In this document: positions 12,301 to 24,600 of the stretch, piece by piece
Layout: each line of letters opens with the position of its first letter
Numbering within the stretch: position 1 is the stretch's first letter
Assembly: GCA_003993805.1 (NCBI GenBank)
Contig: RSEF01000005.1
Location: 21,948,510-22,012,509 of the forward strand
Reading direction: 5' to 3'
Length of the DNA stretch: 64,000 nt
From: Himantopus leucocephalus
Lineage: Eukaryota > Chordata > Aves > Charadriiformes > Recurvirostridae
Made by a program: the position numbers and the translations under genes
Notes under the pieces: generated by a model
What the model saw: only the letters and a program-made list of their open reading frames with translations
The model's database searches: none
Told to the model about the DNA's origin: nothing

Positions 12301-13689
12301 ATGCTTCCATTTTACAGTTACAGAGAGATATTTTATCTTTTTTTTTAAATAGGGGACAAGAAAGAGAACACATTGTATTTCCAGGTTGAATCTAAAATTA
12401 AACATGCTTACACTGAAATAAGTAGAATAGTGGGGTGGGTTTTTTTTCATACTGCTGGATTCGTAAGTATTAACAACTTATGAAATCACTTAGTTCATCT
12501 GTAAATCAAGCCACTGAATTTCCTACTGCAAGAGCAGTTCTACATGGCAGGCAAGAATTATAAAGGCATCATACTTCAAGAGTCAGGTTGATTAACACAA
12601 AAATGAAGGTAACAGTTATTCAAATTCAGTCACGTATGCTGTTATACTGCTAGCGAGGTACACTACAGATGTGTCATCACTTTCCAAATCATTAGACACT
12701 AGACATGAATGGATTCCTAATAGAGACTTAGGTTTCATTTTTATAGTCATAACTTCTTTTTGGGCCCGTTTTAAATTGCAATAATTAAAGACAACTTCCA
12801 TATTTTACTGCTGTGAAATCTGAACAAAGTTTAGCCCTTTACCACAGCACTTTGGTGAAGAGCTTTCATTTAGGAAAGAACGAAGATTTCAGTTCTTCCA
12901 ACTTTAAAACCTTATTACTTAAGAACCACCTTAAAACATAACCCAGGTAGAAGTAATGCAATTATTCGTACCAGTCTGCATGAATCATGAAACCAGTTCT
13001 GAACATGTCATAGTTGTCTCAACAGGATTTTACTCTGCTTCCTGAGGATAACCCTAAGAGCTATTCTGGCATAAGCAGCCAGGGAGTCAGTCTCTCTCTG
13101 TCTCAAGGGGAAATATTCATTGTGCATCTACAAACTAAACAAGATACCGATTTGAAAAACACTTTGGAGATCCAAAGTACCATCTAGTTTCTGACGCTCC
13201 ACACTAACCAAATCCATCCTGGCAAAAGAACCTTGTAGTGGAGCAAACAGAGGAAGTGATCAAAACATTAACACACCACAAACAAAAGCCTCCTGACTCT
13301 TTCTTTAAAGATTAAGGCCTTCTTTTTTTGACTGATCAGTGTCTGAAATAAACCTAGATTATTGTTCTGATGGTCAATTCCTTCCCTACTAAGTGAACTG
13401 ATTCAGCAAAGTCAAGTTAGTTTCAACAACATCTCTTCCTAACAGAGTATTTAATGCCCTGAACTTCAGCTAGCTTTTTAGGTTGAAAGTGGGTAACAAC
13501 AGAATTAAATTTCTGTATTAGATAAGTTATTGTTACAAGAAAAGGGGGCGGGTGAGGGTTGGGAAAGCTAAATGAACACATTTTACCTGATTTTTATTGG
13601 CTTGATCTACTTGACTGTAAGCATATTAAGCCACGTCGATACAGGCAGCTAATGAAACAAGCGGTTGCTAGAGCCCCCACCTTACGCTT
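9343..13689. other. Unique sequence leading to the CpG island, no gene seen
   Basis: A 63-base minus-strand interval at 10684-10746 is flanked by a fair acceptor (GTTTTACTTTCAG) and a TTTG/GTAAGA donor, with one open frame, but is too short to call. Otherwise only scattered frames under 82 codons and short T or A runs. Confidence 0.55.
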
Positions 13690-13828
13690 GCTTAGGAGGA
13701 ACTGGGGTTTAACGCGGTAAGCGAGGCGGATTTGGGAGGGTGTCGGCTGCGGGCAGGGCCGGCCGGGGAGCGCAGCCCCACAGCAGCCCCTAGTGCCCGG
13801 CGGCGAGCACGGCACCGGCGCCAACGGN

Positions 13829-13859
<31 letters not shown>

Positions 13860-13950
13860 GCTTCTGACCCGCTGCGTTCCCTCTCCAGTTGCAATTAGGT
13901 GAGAGAAATCACGCTTCGCGAGCCCTGCTGGTGACTTACTGTTCCGAAGG
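13690..13950. promoter_or_regulatory. CpG island, probable promoter (possibly bidirectional)
   Basis: About two dozen CpG dinucleotides fall in 260 bases, in a window where CpG is otherwise rare. Clusters include AACGCGG, AAGCGAGGCGG, GGCCGGCCGGGG, GCCCGGCGGCGAGCACGG and ACGCTTCGCGAG. Vertebrate CpG islands of this density usually mark promoters kept unmethylated in the germ line. On the plus strand a strong donor-like AG/GTGAGA occurs at 13899; on the minus strand CAG/GTAAAA occurs at about 13586. Either could end a first, non-coding exon. No TATA box is evident. The island contains an N and a 29-base C-run at 13828-13857, so its true length is unknown. No downstream coding exon could be assigned. 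Confidence 0.6.
13829..13857 (+). repeat. C homopolymer run of uncertain true length, next to an N
   Basis: An N at 13828 is followed by 29 consecutive C bases inside the CpG island. Runs like this are hard to sequence, and the N marks an unresolved join, so bases may be missing or added here. If real, the run would be a strong G-quadruplex or i-motif former within a promoter. Confidence 0.7.
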
Positions 13951-16900
13951 CTTATGCTGCACCATGATAAATTGAATTTAGAAATCAAGCTTCTTTAGGA
14001 GCTATGCATAAAGCAGTTCCAGGTCACCAAGAAAAACTGATTTTTAAACTGCCTACTTTCAATCATGATGAAATTCGGTGAGGAGTCCAGAAAAAAAAAT
14101 AATAAAAAAACAGCAAAGGGAAAAGCTTGAAAGATTTAAAGTAGAGATAGAGCTCACTGAAATACTGTATTTTAATGCTTGGCTCCACATACAATCTTTC
14201 AAGAAGACTGGCCAGAGGAAATACCACTCAGATCCACTCCTATAGGAGAGGAGGTAAAGGGCTATGGTAAGCAAAACTTGCAACAATTTTTGGAGACAAA
14301 TGTTTTTGGAGGGAAGGGGAAACACTGGTTCCAATTCTTTAGTTGAAACTTGACTTTCTTCCCACAAATGCAGGAAAGGGGAAAAAAAGTCATCTACAAA
14401 AAAAAAATAAATCTGCCAGCTGATTAGCCTCAGAAGTATGAGAAGTTTTAATGTTTTGAACAGAAAATCTGCTTCTGTTGTAGCAGAAGTGAGCGAGTAT
14501 GACAGAAGCACTTGAACTTTCTGGAGAAATAGATAAGTGTATGTATATATATGCACACGCACACACCCACATTATTTCTAGCTGTAGATGTGAGAACATG
14601 AGTGCATTTTTAAATAAATATTGTGCTACTCGCTGACCAAAGTCTTGAAGAGTTAGTGCTGTTCAGTGTTAAGAGAGCAATGAAGAAAGCAGAGACAAGA
14701 GTGGTATCTGTATTTATGAAGCTTTAAGATCAAAACTCAAAGTCAACTCAAATGATTTCACTAAGCAAAGTAGCCGAAAATATTTTGATACAGACACAAC
14801 CTTGTTCTGACAGCGACAGAACATCATAACAAGACTAAAGTGTTATCAGTTGTATTATTTAAAACTGTAGCTAGATTTATGTGGAGGACAGTAGGGGCTA
14901 TCTTGAAGGATGCAGTGCTTCTTTGTCTTATTCTGATTTGGAAATCTTTTTTTATTTTAAAACTTTCTAGAGGAAGAATATATATACATACTACTGAATG
15001 ATACATTCTGTTTCAATTTTTTCTCTATCACATCTGAGAATTGAAAATTTTAAGCCCACCCCACCCACCCCTGTTTCCTCACCTTTTATCACATTGTAAG
15101 TTCTTAATGCATTAATTTCCAAAAATAGAAGTCAAAGACACCATCTTTAGGAACCTTCCTTCCCCATTTCACACACTCACAAACAACCTCTCCTGATTAT
15201 ACTGTTGTGATACTCGTTTTACCTAATGTAGATGAAGCCTTAAATATAGAAGTAATGTTAACAGCAAGTTTACTTAACATTTTAAACATATCCTCTGTAC
15301 CACAACAGAAGCGCCGGAGTAAAAGGTTATTCCCTGTTCTTCCCTGCTCCAACTCTAGATAAAGTCCTAAATGTAAATATATTTGCTCTGTAAGGAATAT
15401 ACACCAAGGGGTGGGTGGGGTGGGGGGTGGAAATCTACTTTTTAATCATAGTTTTCTATTTTTGGATACTCCCATCAAATTCAATAGAAAATTACATCCC
15501 AAACATTAAATACTATGGGATAGTTCAACAAGCCTTGCAGGAAAGTGCTATATTAACATTTTATTATATTCCATAAATTTTAGAGTAATCAGCATATAGT
15601 CCTATTACTTTTCGATGGAGGCCTATAATCTTCATATCCATTAAATGCCATATGGATCTTCTTTGGGGGCAGAGGTTCCTCTAAATCCATGACTGTAGAT
15701 TCATGCACCATAGCCCTACCTTCTTTAAAACTCTTGCTACAGGGGTTATTTTACCAAACACTGCAAGCAGATCCTTTGCTGGGATCAGCGGACTAGACTG
15801 CTGTAGGGTGTCTAAGCCCCAATGCTGCTGCAAGGTCCAACTGTTCCAAATTTTACCTGTCAGTGTCCTCAGAGAGCAGTGTCAGTCCTCCAGATTCCCC
15901 ATGCAGCTACAGAGCAATTAAAGCAGCATGACACCTGCATGGGTTTTGTAATATTCATCTCTATTATTCAAACTGATCCCACAGTTCTGCTTTTGTTGTT
16001 TCTACCTTTGAGGGAAGCACAATCAACCTTGCAATTCCGGAGCATGATTTCTAACATGATGTATTAGCATAAGCTGCAGTACAGGCTACGGCTGGAGCTT
16101 CACACCCACTGCAAACCAGGGGCTATGCAAAACAATGGAAAGCGAGACATCACCTCCAATACAGCAAGTCAGAACTCCATGGTTGATTTAGTGACTCAAC
16201 TTTTGCTTAATGCTTCTCAAATTATTCTTGGACTAGCTGGTGTGGAGGAGAATGAGTCAGAAGTTGCTTGCGTATTTCATCTCCATCCTTTACCAGCATA
16301 GGGCAAGCAAGCAAAGGAAAAGAATGAATTAACAATGGCAATGTTTAGAAACAAAACCAGAACTAACCTGGCTAATAGTCTAGTTCCTCCTGATACCCTA
16401 AAATGACTTGAAGGCTGCCCACTATCTTGACGTGGTGACCCACCTTTATTGCCCTCTCATCCAACATGAATGGCAGTTGCATCAGTTCTAGCCAGGCCTC
16501 AGTGCAGGTAGTTCAGATGTAGGCATCTCTAACACGATCCATCTCCCCGTCATGTTGATCCTGCACCAATGCAGTATAATTTTAAACCTATTTGGCCACT
16601 GAAGGTAATGCAGAAGGCAGCAGCAAGGCAACACCAGTGTTCTGATCCTCACTCCTTCCTGTGGAAGAGCAGCTTAATAGAATAATTTTGGCTTTAAAGG
16701 TTGCAGGTAGTAAAAGATCACATATCTGAATCACAGCCTTGACCCTTACTGCATTGCATTGATTGTGCATCCTGTTTTGTTCCAGTCCTGCCAAGTTAAA
16801 TAGTATGATCTCAGAAGGGAGGTATTGCTTTGTCTCACAAAATGACTGAATTTTAACAGCCATTCAACAATAAATTAAAAAAAAATGATTACTGCTTGCT

Positions 16901-19900
16901 GAGTGCCAGTAGAGACTGAAAGCCCAAGCAAGTAAAAGCATTTCTTTGTCTTATGAAAGTCAGGGCATTATATTTATAATGAAATGCCATTAAAGATATT
17001 TGTTACTGTAATACAGAAAAAGCAAGTTAATCAGAAATAGCACAAGTGTCAGGAGTACACAAGGTGGTGGCAGGGAAGCTTCTCATTTCTGTCCTGAGGG
17101 GTAGTAGCCATGCACCTGGGGGAGCAATTTACCAGCTTAATTCAATAGCTCAACAACAGTTTTAGCAGTCTATACAGTATATAAATCTATACATGCTTTA
17201 CCCTACAGGAAAACAGGTCAAGAGAAATCAAAAGCAAGTAAGACAGATCACAAAAAGATACAAAAGTATCTGCATGTGGTTATAGGAGACCAAATGTAAG
17301 ACTGTTCTTCTAACCAGAGCTACCTGAATTTTCCCAAATTCAATGGGCACAAAAAATGAGCCTGCTCCCTCCAAAAGGGCACAACCCTAGACTTAAAGGC
17401 AGTGCACATGGCCTATTCTATTGGGGGTTAGTACGTCTAATGAGTAAGGCAACAAGAGTACTGATAAGATGTATTATTTTCTTTTGTTGAGAGACAAAGT
17501 CTACATAAACAATGGAATTCAACAGACTTCCAATTTGGGGCAAAAGCAAGGGCAAAAAACATTAATTTCATTTCCTATCACCCACACATCAACTCCTTCT
17601 CAATTTCATTTTTATGACTTGAAGTCAATATCAACAACTGAAGGAAAAAAAACATTNGATGGGATATTAAAAAAAAAACAATCAAACAACACAACAACAT
17701 GGTTTTACACTAGTAGTCTTGCCCAAAACATTTTTAGTGTAGCTATGACAGCTTTTTGTTTTTTCCAACTGTATTAGCTGTTTAAGAGGTATTACCTCCT
17801 AACACAATAGTTTCCATAAAAAGGAAGCGCATATTCATCATTTGTTTTAGAAATTGAAACAATTAAAGCGTTCCCCTTCCTTTGCAATTTTAAAAATTCA
17901 AAGAGACAGCAATTTCCAGTCCCACTACTAACAATGGCATATAGCCTGTGTAACCTTAAATTCTTAATGTTTTCTCGTGTCTGTTATCCTACTAAAATCA
18001 AATGCAACATCAGGGCCTTTTGTGAAAGACATCCTCCAGTGACCTTTCCTCCACTGCTTCTTGTAGTGCTTACCGCTAGGCTTAAATAATTAAACATGCC
18101 TAAGCCTGAAGTGATTGCAGAAATGCACCTACATTTGAAAAGTACTATTTAGACAATAATTTGTAGAACAACAACTGGAGGCCAAATGCTTATTCTCATA
18201 AACTGACATCCTTTTTGGAACTACCTACTCATTTCCATTGCCTGAGGGCTTGGACAAGATCATGAAAGCGTCCTTCTAGTACACTAATTACAGTTAAACA
18301 ACATGGAAAGAAAGAACGAGACAACTATCAGCAACATTCAGAAGTAAAAGAATTTAAGTGTTAAAAACTTAAGCATGGTTTCTGATAAAAAAGGAGAGCA
18401 CTCTTGTTTACAACAGACATTTAACCTGGACAAAATAACCTTAGGATATAATTACTTATGTTACATTTAGAAGTATGTGGTATTTTCTCAAATATTCATA
18501 GATTTAGAAAAATCATGACTTTCCAAAGATGCATTCTCCTCCCTCAATATAAGACAAAACTCACTTCCACTAGCAAAATAAACGTTTATGAATATCAGAG
18601 TAGCAGCTTTATCCATTTCTACTTCCTCTGCATCCTCAAGACCATCACTTCGCTCTGGAAGTTTCCCTCTGCGTATCCAAAAGTGTGAAGAGAAGGGTGG
18701 TGGTGATGGGGAAGCATATTTCCTGCTGATAACACCAGAAAGACTTCAAACTGGCTCATCCCTAGCCAGAGACAAGGAGGTAGGTTTATGTCACAGGCAA
18801 ATAAGAGATGATGAAATAAGTTAGGTTTCTGCACTGCTAGACCTCAAAAGCTTCCAGACAGAATAATCATTGAAACACTCATGATTCACACCAAAGCTTT
18901 GTTTTCAAATGGGAAATTACATTACATCAAAGTAAGTATTTTGGACAGACCTTTTTCTAAGTTTCCCCTGTCTTTCTACATTCTGTAAACACGTATAGTA
19001 GAACATACACGTCCCATATGTTAAATGAGGTGTTTCATAAATAGACTTAAAGCTAATACTCTTGGAAAGTTTCACACAAGTCTTCACAAGAAGGAACTCA
19101 TGGGATCAAGGAAATTCCACCTTCTCTTTCTAAACTTCTAATCTAACACTTCCCATACAGGAAAACAGCACATGGGGAAACCACTTTCCTGGTGATAAAT
19201 ACTGCCCTTGTGTGGGAAAACCGTTCAGATGTAGGCAGAAATGCAGAGATGCATTTCTCTAAAAATAGGACAAACCTACAGCAGTAATCCCCGACTTTTG
19301 ACAAGGCATGTATTAGAAAGTGGTATCCCAAGCCTGCATACTATGGAATGAAGTTGATATATCTGGAGACAGGTGTGGGACTTCTCTATTCATCTAAATG
19401 AAATGAAAGATCTTGCATCTCCGCCTACTTCAGAAAAAGAATATAATAAGAAGAATTAAGGCAGATTAAGAGGCTCTTTTAGGCAGCTTAAGACCCTTAA
19501 GCACACATTCCCAAGCCAAGTATTTATATTATAAGAAGTCTCCTAGTTACCTCTCTCAACTGTCACCGTTTTCAGTATTGCATAAAGCTGCTTAAACTAT
19601 AAAGCTGATTGTCAAGGGAATCCCAGTTTGAAGGGATCTTTTGTGGTTTGAAAGGGTTGTGACTTCTGCAAAAAGAGAGCATCGGGTTACTGCAGCAAGT
19701 CTCGAATATCAATGACAAAGAAGGAAAAGGGAAGCTAACAAGTCAGGCTCTACTGTCTCTCCCTTACTACTCAGCTAAATTGCATGGTAGTTGCAGGGCA
19801 GGACAGAGCCAAGAAGGACGAGGGCAATCCTTGCTCCCGAGGCCATTTTGTTCTCCAGTAAATAGTACAGATACTCTGCTGCAGGTCACAGGAAAACAAG

Positions 19901-20651
19901 AGGTGCCTCTGGGCAGTGCTGCTACAAACAGCCCACGCCACTGCAAGCATCCATTGAAATTTCAGAGGCAAAACACCCATGTGGATCAGACGTGATATGA
20001 AACATGAAGCAGAGAAAGAAAATGCATGGTGTTTACTGCCTGACAACCAGGTTATGTTAATCCAGCCATACATTAACTCCGCCGAATTTCTTTGCATATT
20101 CCAGAGCTGATAATACAAAGCCATTCCAGATTTTTTTTTTAGTCACTAAAAATCTTTAAAGCTTACACGGTTTTGACTTACATTTTTCACTGGAAGACAA
20201 GTGGGTGATTACATAAAAATTGCCACAGTCAAATATTCTAAGATCTAGCTCACAAACTCCAGATATCATAATACTTGGTTTTCCAGAAATGAATTAAAGT
20301 ACCTACCCATTCAGTTAAATTACTTCATACTTCCTTTATGATACAAATTTTCAATGCATCAGTCATTTTATATGAACATTACCTCTGGATACTTAGGCTT
20401 TTGCATACCTACATACTAAATTACCTCTTCTTCATGCCTCAGTTTGCTTCAGACTTCCTGTATTCAGCTGATCCAAATGTTAACTGTTGTGAACCCACCA
20501 CTCCCATAATTCTCCCAACAATCCTATCTGAACTCAAGCTTAGCACATACCTATATAAACTTATAACCATACAAAGCATCTTGTTTTCCTGGGCCTGCAC
20601 CCTTCTCCAGTTCACACACTCCTTTCGCTCAAACGTGGTCTAAACTGTGTC
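13951..20651. other. Unique sequence, no gene seen
   Basis: It includes the longest frame in the window (14059-14562, minus, 167 codons), which is leucine-, serine- and phenylalanine-rich, has no recognisable domain and lies over A-rich DNA that is poor in minus-strand stops. A frame at 19771-20124 (minus, 117 codons) is also unrecognised. A lone N sits at 17657 between A-rich runs. Confidence 0.55.
15408..15427 (+). other. G-quadruplex candidate
   Basis: Four G runs of 4, 3, 4 and 6 bases are separated by single T bases, the strongest quadruplex pattern in the window. It is isolated in AT-rich DNA with no CpG island or exon nearby, so any role is unknown. Confidence 0.75.
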
Positions 20652-20671
20652 TTTTTTTTTTTTTTTTTTTT
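20652..20671 (+). repeat. T homopolymer followed by CAG
   Basis: Twenty T bases run straight into CAG, which looks like a 3' splice acceptor on the plus strand. The sequence after it shows no frame worth calling an exon, so a simple repeat is the safer call. Confidence 0.75.
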
Positions 20672-21601
20672 CAGAACTAGATTGCACTTCCACCTGAGAG
20701 GAATGATTGCATACTTGAACAGAAAGAACATGACTTTAATATTTACAACCCCGTTGCAATACAATAATTGAAGAGTCTGTGGTGAGGCAGTATTCCCAGG
20801 AAGATATGTTCTTACTTGATATTTATTCTTATTCAATATATATTTCTTTGCTTAAGGAACTGTAGCTCAAATTTCCTATCATAGTCCAAGGCTTAAGTTT
20901 TCAAAGCTGTTTCAAGAGAGATCAAAATCCCTTATGTAGTTTTGATATTGCCACTCCTGTTTTTAGCCTTGCTCTATCTACCCTTGTTTAAAATAAAAAT
21001 GCAGACTTGGGACCTGCCTAAGTGGCATTTCTGAAGCCTATGCTTGAGGTACTTGAAAGAACATTCTACAACCTCGTTTTCCCCACCCAAACTGCTAAAA
21101 TACAGTTTCACTGCATGCAAAAGTAAAATTTTCTTCCATGTGCAGTCTGTACAATGCAATCGCCGCGTGTACCCTTACAAGAATACAAAACTACTTTTGT
21201 CTTTGGCGTAATCTCTGTGCTATTTTTCCTTCCTACTTTGAGTTCACCCATTCCACTCGCTCCATCTCCAGTTTTTACTATTGAATCTTCTGCTTTCCAA
21301 TAGGCAGCTACTCTTGCAGGCTTTAAGTAAATGGTAGGTAGATCATTTAGCTTTAAAGTGCCTCGTTTTCTTCCTGAAATAACTGAGGGTACAGTGAAGA
21401 TTTATAGGTTTACATGAAATGCACAGTTATTATAGCAAGTAGCTCCAGAGAAAACCCTATAAATAGAAATAGGTTGAACCAAACAGAGCCTCAGTGTGAG
21501 AGCCTCTGTAGAAAGGCCTAATCTCGTAACAGTCACCTTCTCGTTGTCCCTTTAACTAGAAGCTGCATGATGCTTTCAACAATTCTTAACTGATGAGCAA
21601 C

Positions 21602-21619
21602 GGGGGTGCGGGGGGTGGG
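21602..21619 (+). other. G-rich tract, possible quadruplex
   Basis: Runs of 5, 6 and 3 G bases are separated by TGC and T. With one run split it can supply four stacks, but this is weaker than the tract at 15.4 kb. Confidence 0.4.
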
Positions 21620-24600
21620 AGTGACACAGGCAAGGAAGTGCCATCCCTAGTTTTACCTAATAATACCAAAATGATGTCGTATTTGTTTAATAAGCTGGTG
21701 AGCCACCACATATGTAGTACGGAAGTGTTGCTTTTATTTCTCATTTGCCAATTTCCTTCTGGGACAGCAAAAAAGACAGTAAAGGTTATATACTAGTAGA
21801 CAAATTACAAAAAGAAAGCCAAGATTATATGGAAAATATGCTTACTGCTTGATAGCCCCATGTTGCACTGGTAAGATTGTCTCCTATGACTACACAACAG
21901 AAAGTGGAAAACCCTTTTGCTCCCACAGGGAGTTAAATTAAACATTTGCAAAAAAGAGTTACTGGCCGCCCAACTCACTTATCTGTCTTTACCTCATACC
22001 AATTCAGTTATTTCAGAGGTGCTAAACAGAGAAGAACATAACCCTGTTCTTACTCTTGTAAACAGGATGAACAACAGGACTGGAACTGACAGTCTCTAAT
22101 TACGAGTACGTGCTGGACTTCATGAGCGCTTGACATAAATTTAACCTACCAAAACAAGATCTTAAATTATCAAAGAGGTTAGAAGTATGGGCCTCATGGA
22201 AAATCTCCCTGCCATGGGTTGCAAGCTCAATGCTATGTCAAAAATACAGCAACAGAACCCCCTTATATTTGCAGTTATGAGCCTCATTTAAGCATGCTTT
22301 TGTTTTACACTGATGTTTCTGCTAGCCTGTGCAATGCACAAACAGAACACCTGCTGTTGATGGCCAGTTGAGTAAAGAAACTTTGGCAAGTTACAAAATA
22401 ATTGTTGTCCATACAAGAAGTTTCTTCAATACACACTGAGAAGAGACCTAGATTCCTTGCTACAATTCTGCCTCTGCGGTGTATGTTCTGAAAAAGGAAG
22501 TCTCCAGTTTCTGAAGAAATCTCTGCCCACCACCCTCCTCCAGGATCAATGGGATTTTGCTTTACATAACCACTCTAACTTTGGCAGCAAGAGCTCTTAC
22601 ATGGCAGCATCTTGCAGATTTTGAGAATACAGAAACAGTAAGTTTCCTCCATCAGCAATATGAACTAGCTGTAGAAAACTCAGCATACCACTTGGGCATT
22701 TGAATCTTAACTTTGAGAACGTGACCATCACTATCTTACCAACCTGAACAGTAACAGCCTCTAGAAGCAAGTACCTGCATATGTATACCATGCTCTCAAC
22801 ACTCCTCTTTTGGACCACTCCTGAAAGCTACAATGCTTAAGTCAACATTTTCTCATGATCTTTTGCATTAATTTCATAAAACCATAAGGAACTCTTACTA
22901 TTAAAGGATGCCTTCTTGGCTGTCTCAGTCCGGGGAATGCCAAATAACAGGTAGCACCACAAAGGTTGTCTTCCCTTAACAACCTGAGTAACTGGCCTTT
23001 GGAAAGCTAAGATATTAAACAACCTCCCAAACAAACATCATTTTCACACTTCCAACTGGGAGTACTGAAAGCAGAAAATTAATTGGTTTTCATCTGCTGC
23101 TTAAGAGTTTTGAGTTTGTGTTTGTTTGCCAGCCCAGGAACTGGAATTTTGGGTTGAGTCTCCTTCACTCCCAAACCTTATCCTTTGCTGTCCTTCCCAT
23201 TTCTTTTTGTTCTGTGTCAATGTGGGGGAAAAAAAAAATCCCACCCAACAAAACCACAACCCAGTAATTTACTGCAGTCAACTAACTTGTCAAATGAAAG
23301 GATATATTTGTAACTTTTTTTTTTCTGAAGTGGCTAAAAGCAGTAAAATTTACCTACTATTAATTGTCTTAAAGTAATAAAGAACACTACCTCTACCCAG
23401 AGGAATTTCCAGTGATCATACCATTTGTCATTACAGAAGTACACATTCATAAGCAGTGTGTGTTTACTGATAAATGACTCTTTACTGGCTCCTCATTTCA
23501 AAGCCAGGCCCAATGTCATCACATTAGTGTAAGATAATATTGCAGACCAACACGATGAGTCAGCAATCAAAATGACATGTTCTGCCATCCCACAGAGCTT
23601 GTTCTTTTGGTTCAACTCCTGGAATTGCTGGTATATCTCCTCTCTCCCATCCTCCCCTTGCTTGCACATCACTGCAGAGCTCCAAGATTGACTTACCAGT
23701 TGTCAGCCTAGCTTGTTTCAAAAGGAAGGAGGAATTCATGTGTAAAGTACCCTGGGTCTTAGAAACACAGAAACATGTGCTGGATAAGCTTAGTGGCTGG
23801 TTGGCTGACTTCAGCAGTGAGAAAAGGAAGCTGCTCAATTAAGTGGAACTAAGTGAAAAAGAAATTTCAGTTTTCTTTGCCTTTCACTTATTCTTAAAAC
23901 AACATTTAGATAATTCAGCTCATGAGAATCTCATTGTACCCATATTCCTACTGAGAAGCTTTACCTATGATATACTCACTGCAAGACCCTTGCAGGCCTT
24001 CCCTTCATATTTCAGCAAGATGTACAATGCATAGTGGATGGAGCTTATACAAGCACTCAAAGAGTACAAAGCAAGCATTTTCCACATTAGGTGAGACTGA
24101 AGGCATATGGGACATTACACTATGAAATGCAATTAAAAGAGAAGGGCCACTAAAATGAAACACTTGACATTTTTTTCACAGTTCTTTTTACCTGAACATT
24201 AAAAAAAGAAACCCACACACACGGTCCATCTGGTGCTAAAGCCTGTTCCCACATAAAACACGCTAGCACTGAGTATTATCCATTTCCATTCTTGCCATAA
24301 GACTAGCAATGGTATTAGAAACCAAAATTGATCCCATGATATAGTATGTCACGTTGTAGACAATACTGTGTATATTACAAGACATACAAATAAAAATAAA
24401 AAATAGCAAATATGACAGTATAATTAGGAAGTCAGAATTGAAATTCAATAAAAATGCTAATCAAAATCTACTAAACCAACAAAACTACTTGGGTAGGCTT
24501 GGGGGCGAAGAAGCACAAGGTTTCCTCTTCAGTGAATCTGTTAAAATGTAAAATAACCACCATTTGCTTTAGTATGCTGTATGTAAGATAATACTACATG

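Noticed and set aside
14059..14562. Longest open frame (167 codons, minus strand)
   Set aside because: The peptide is dominated by Leu, Ser, Phe and Tyr, the underlying plus strand is A-rich and so poor in minus-strand stops, a second minus frame overlaps its start, and no domain or splice context is seen.
20652..20674. T-run plus CAG as a plus-strand splice acceptor
   Set aside because: No open frame or donor of interest follows; a simple homopolymer explains it.
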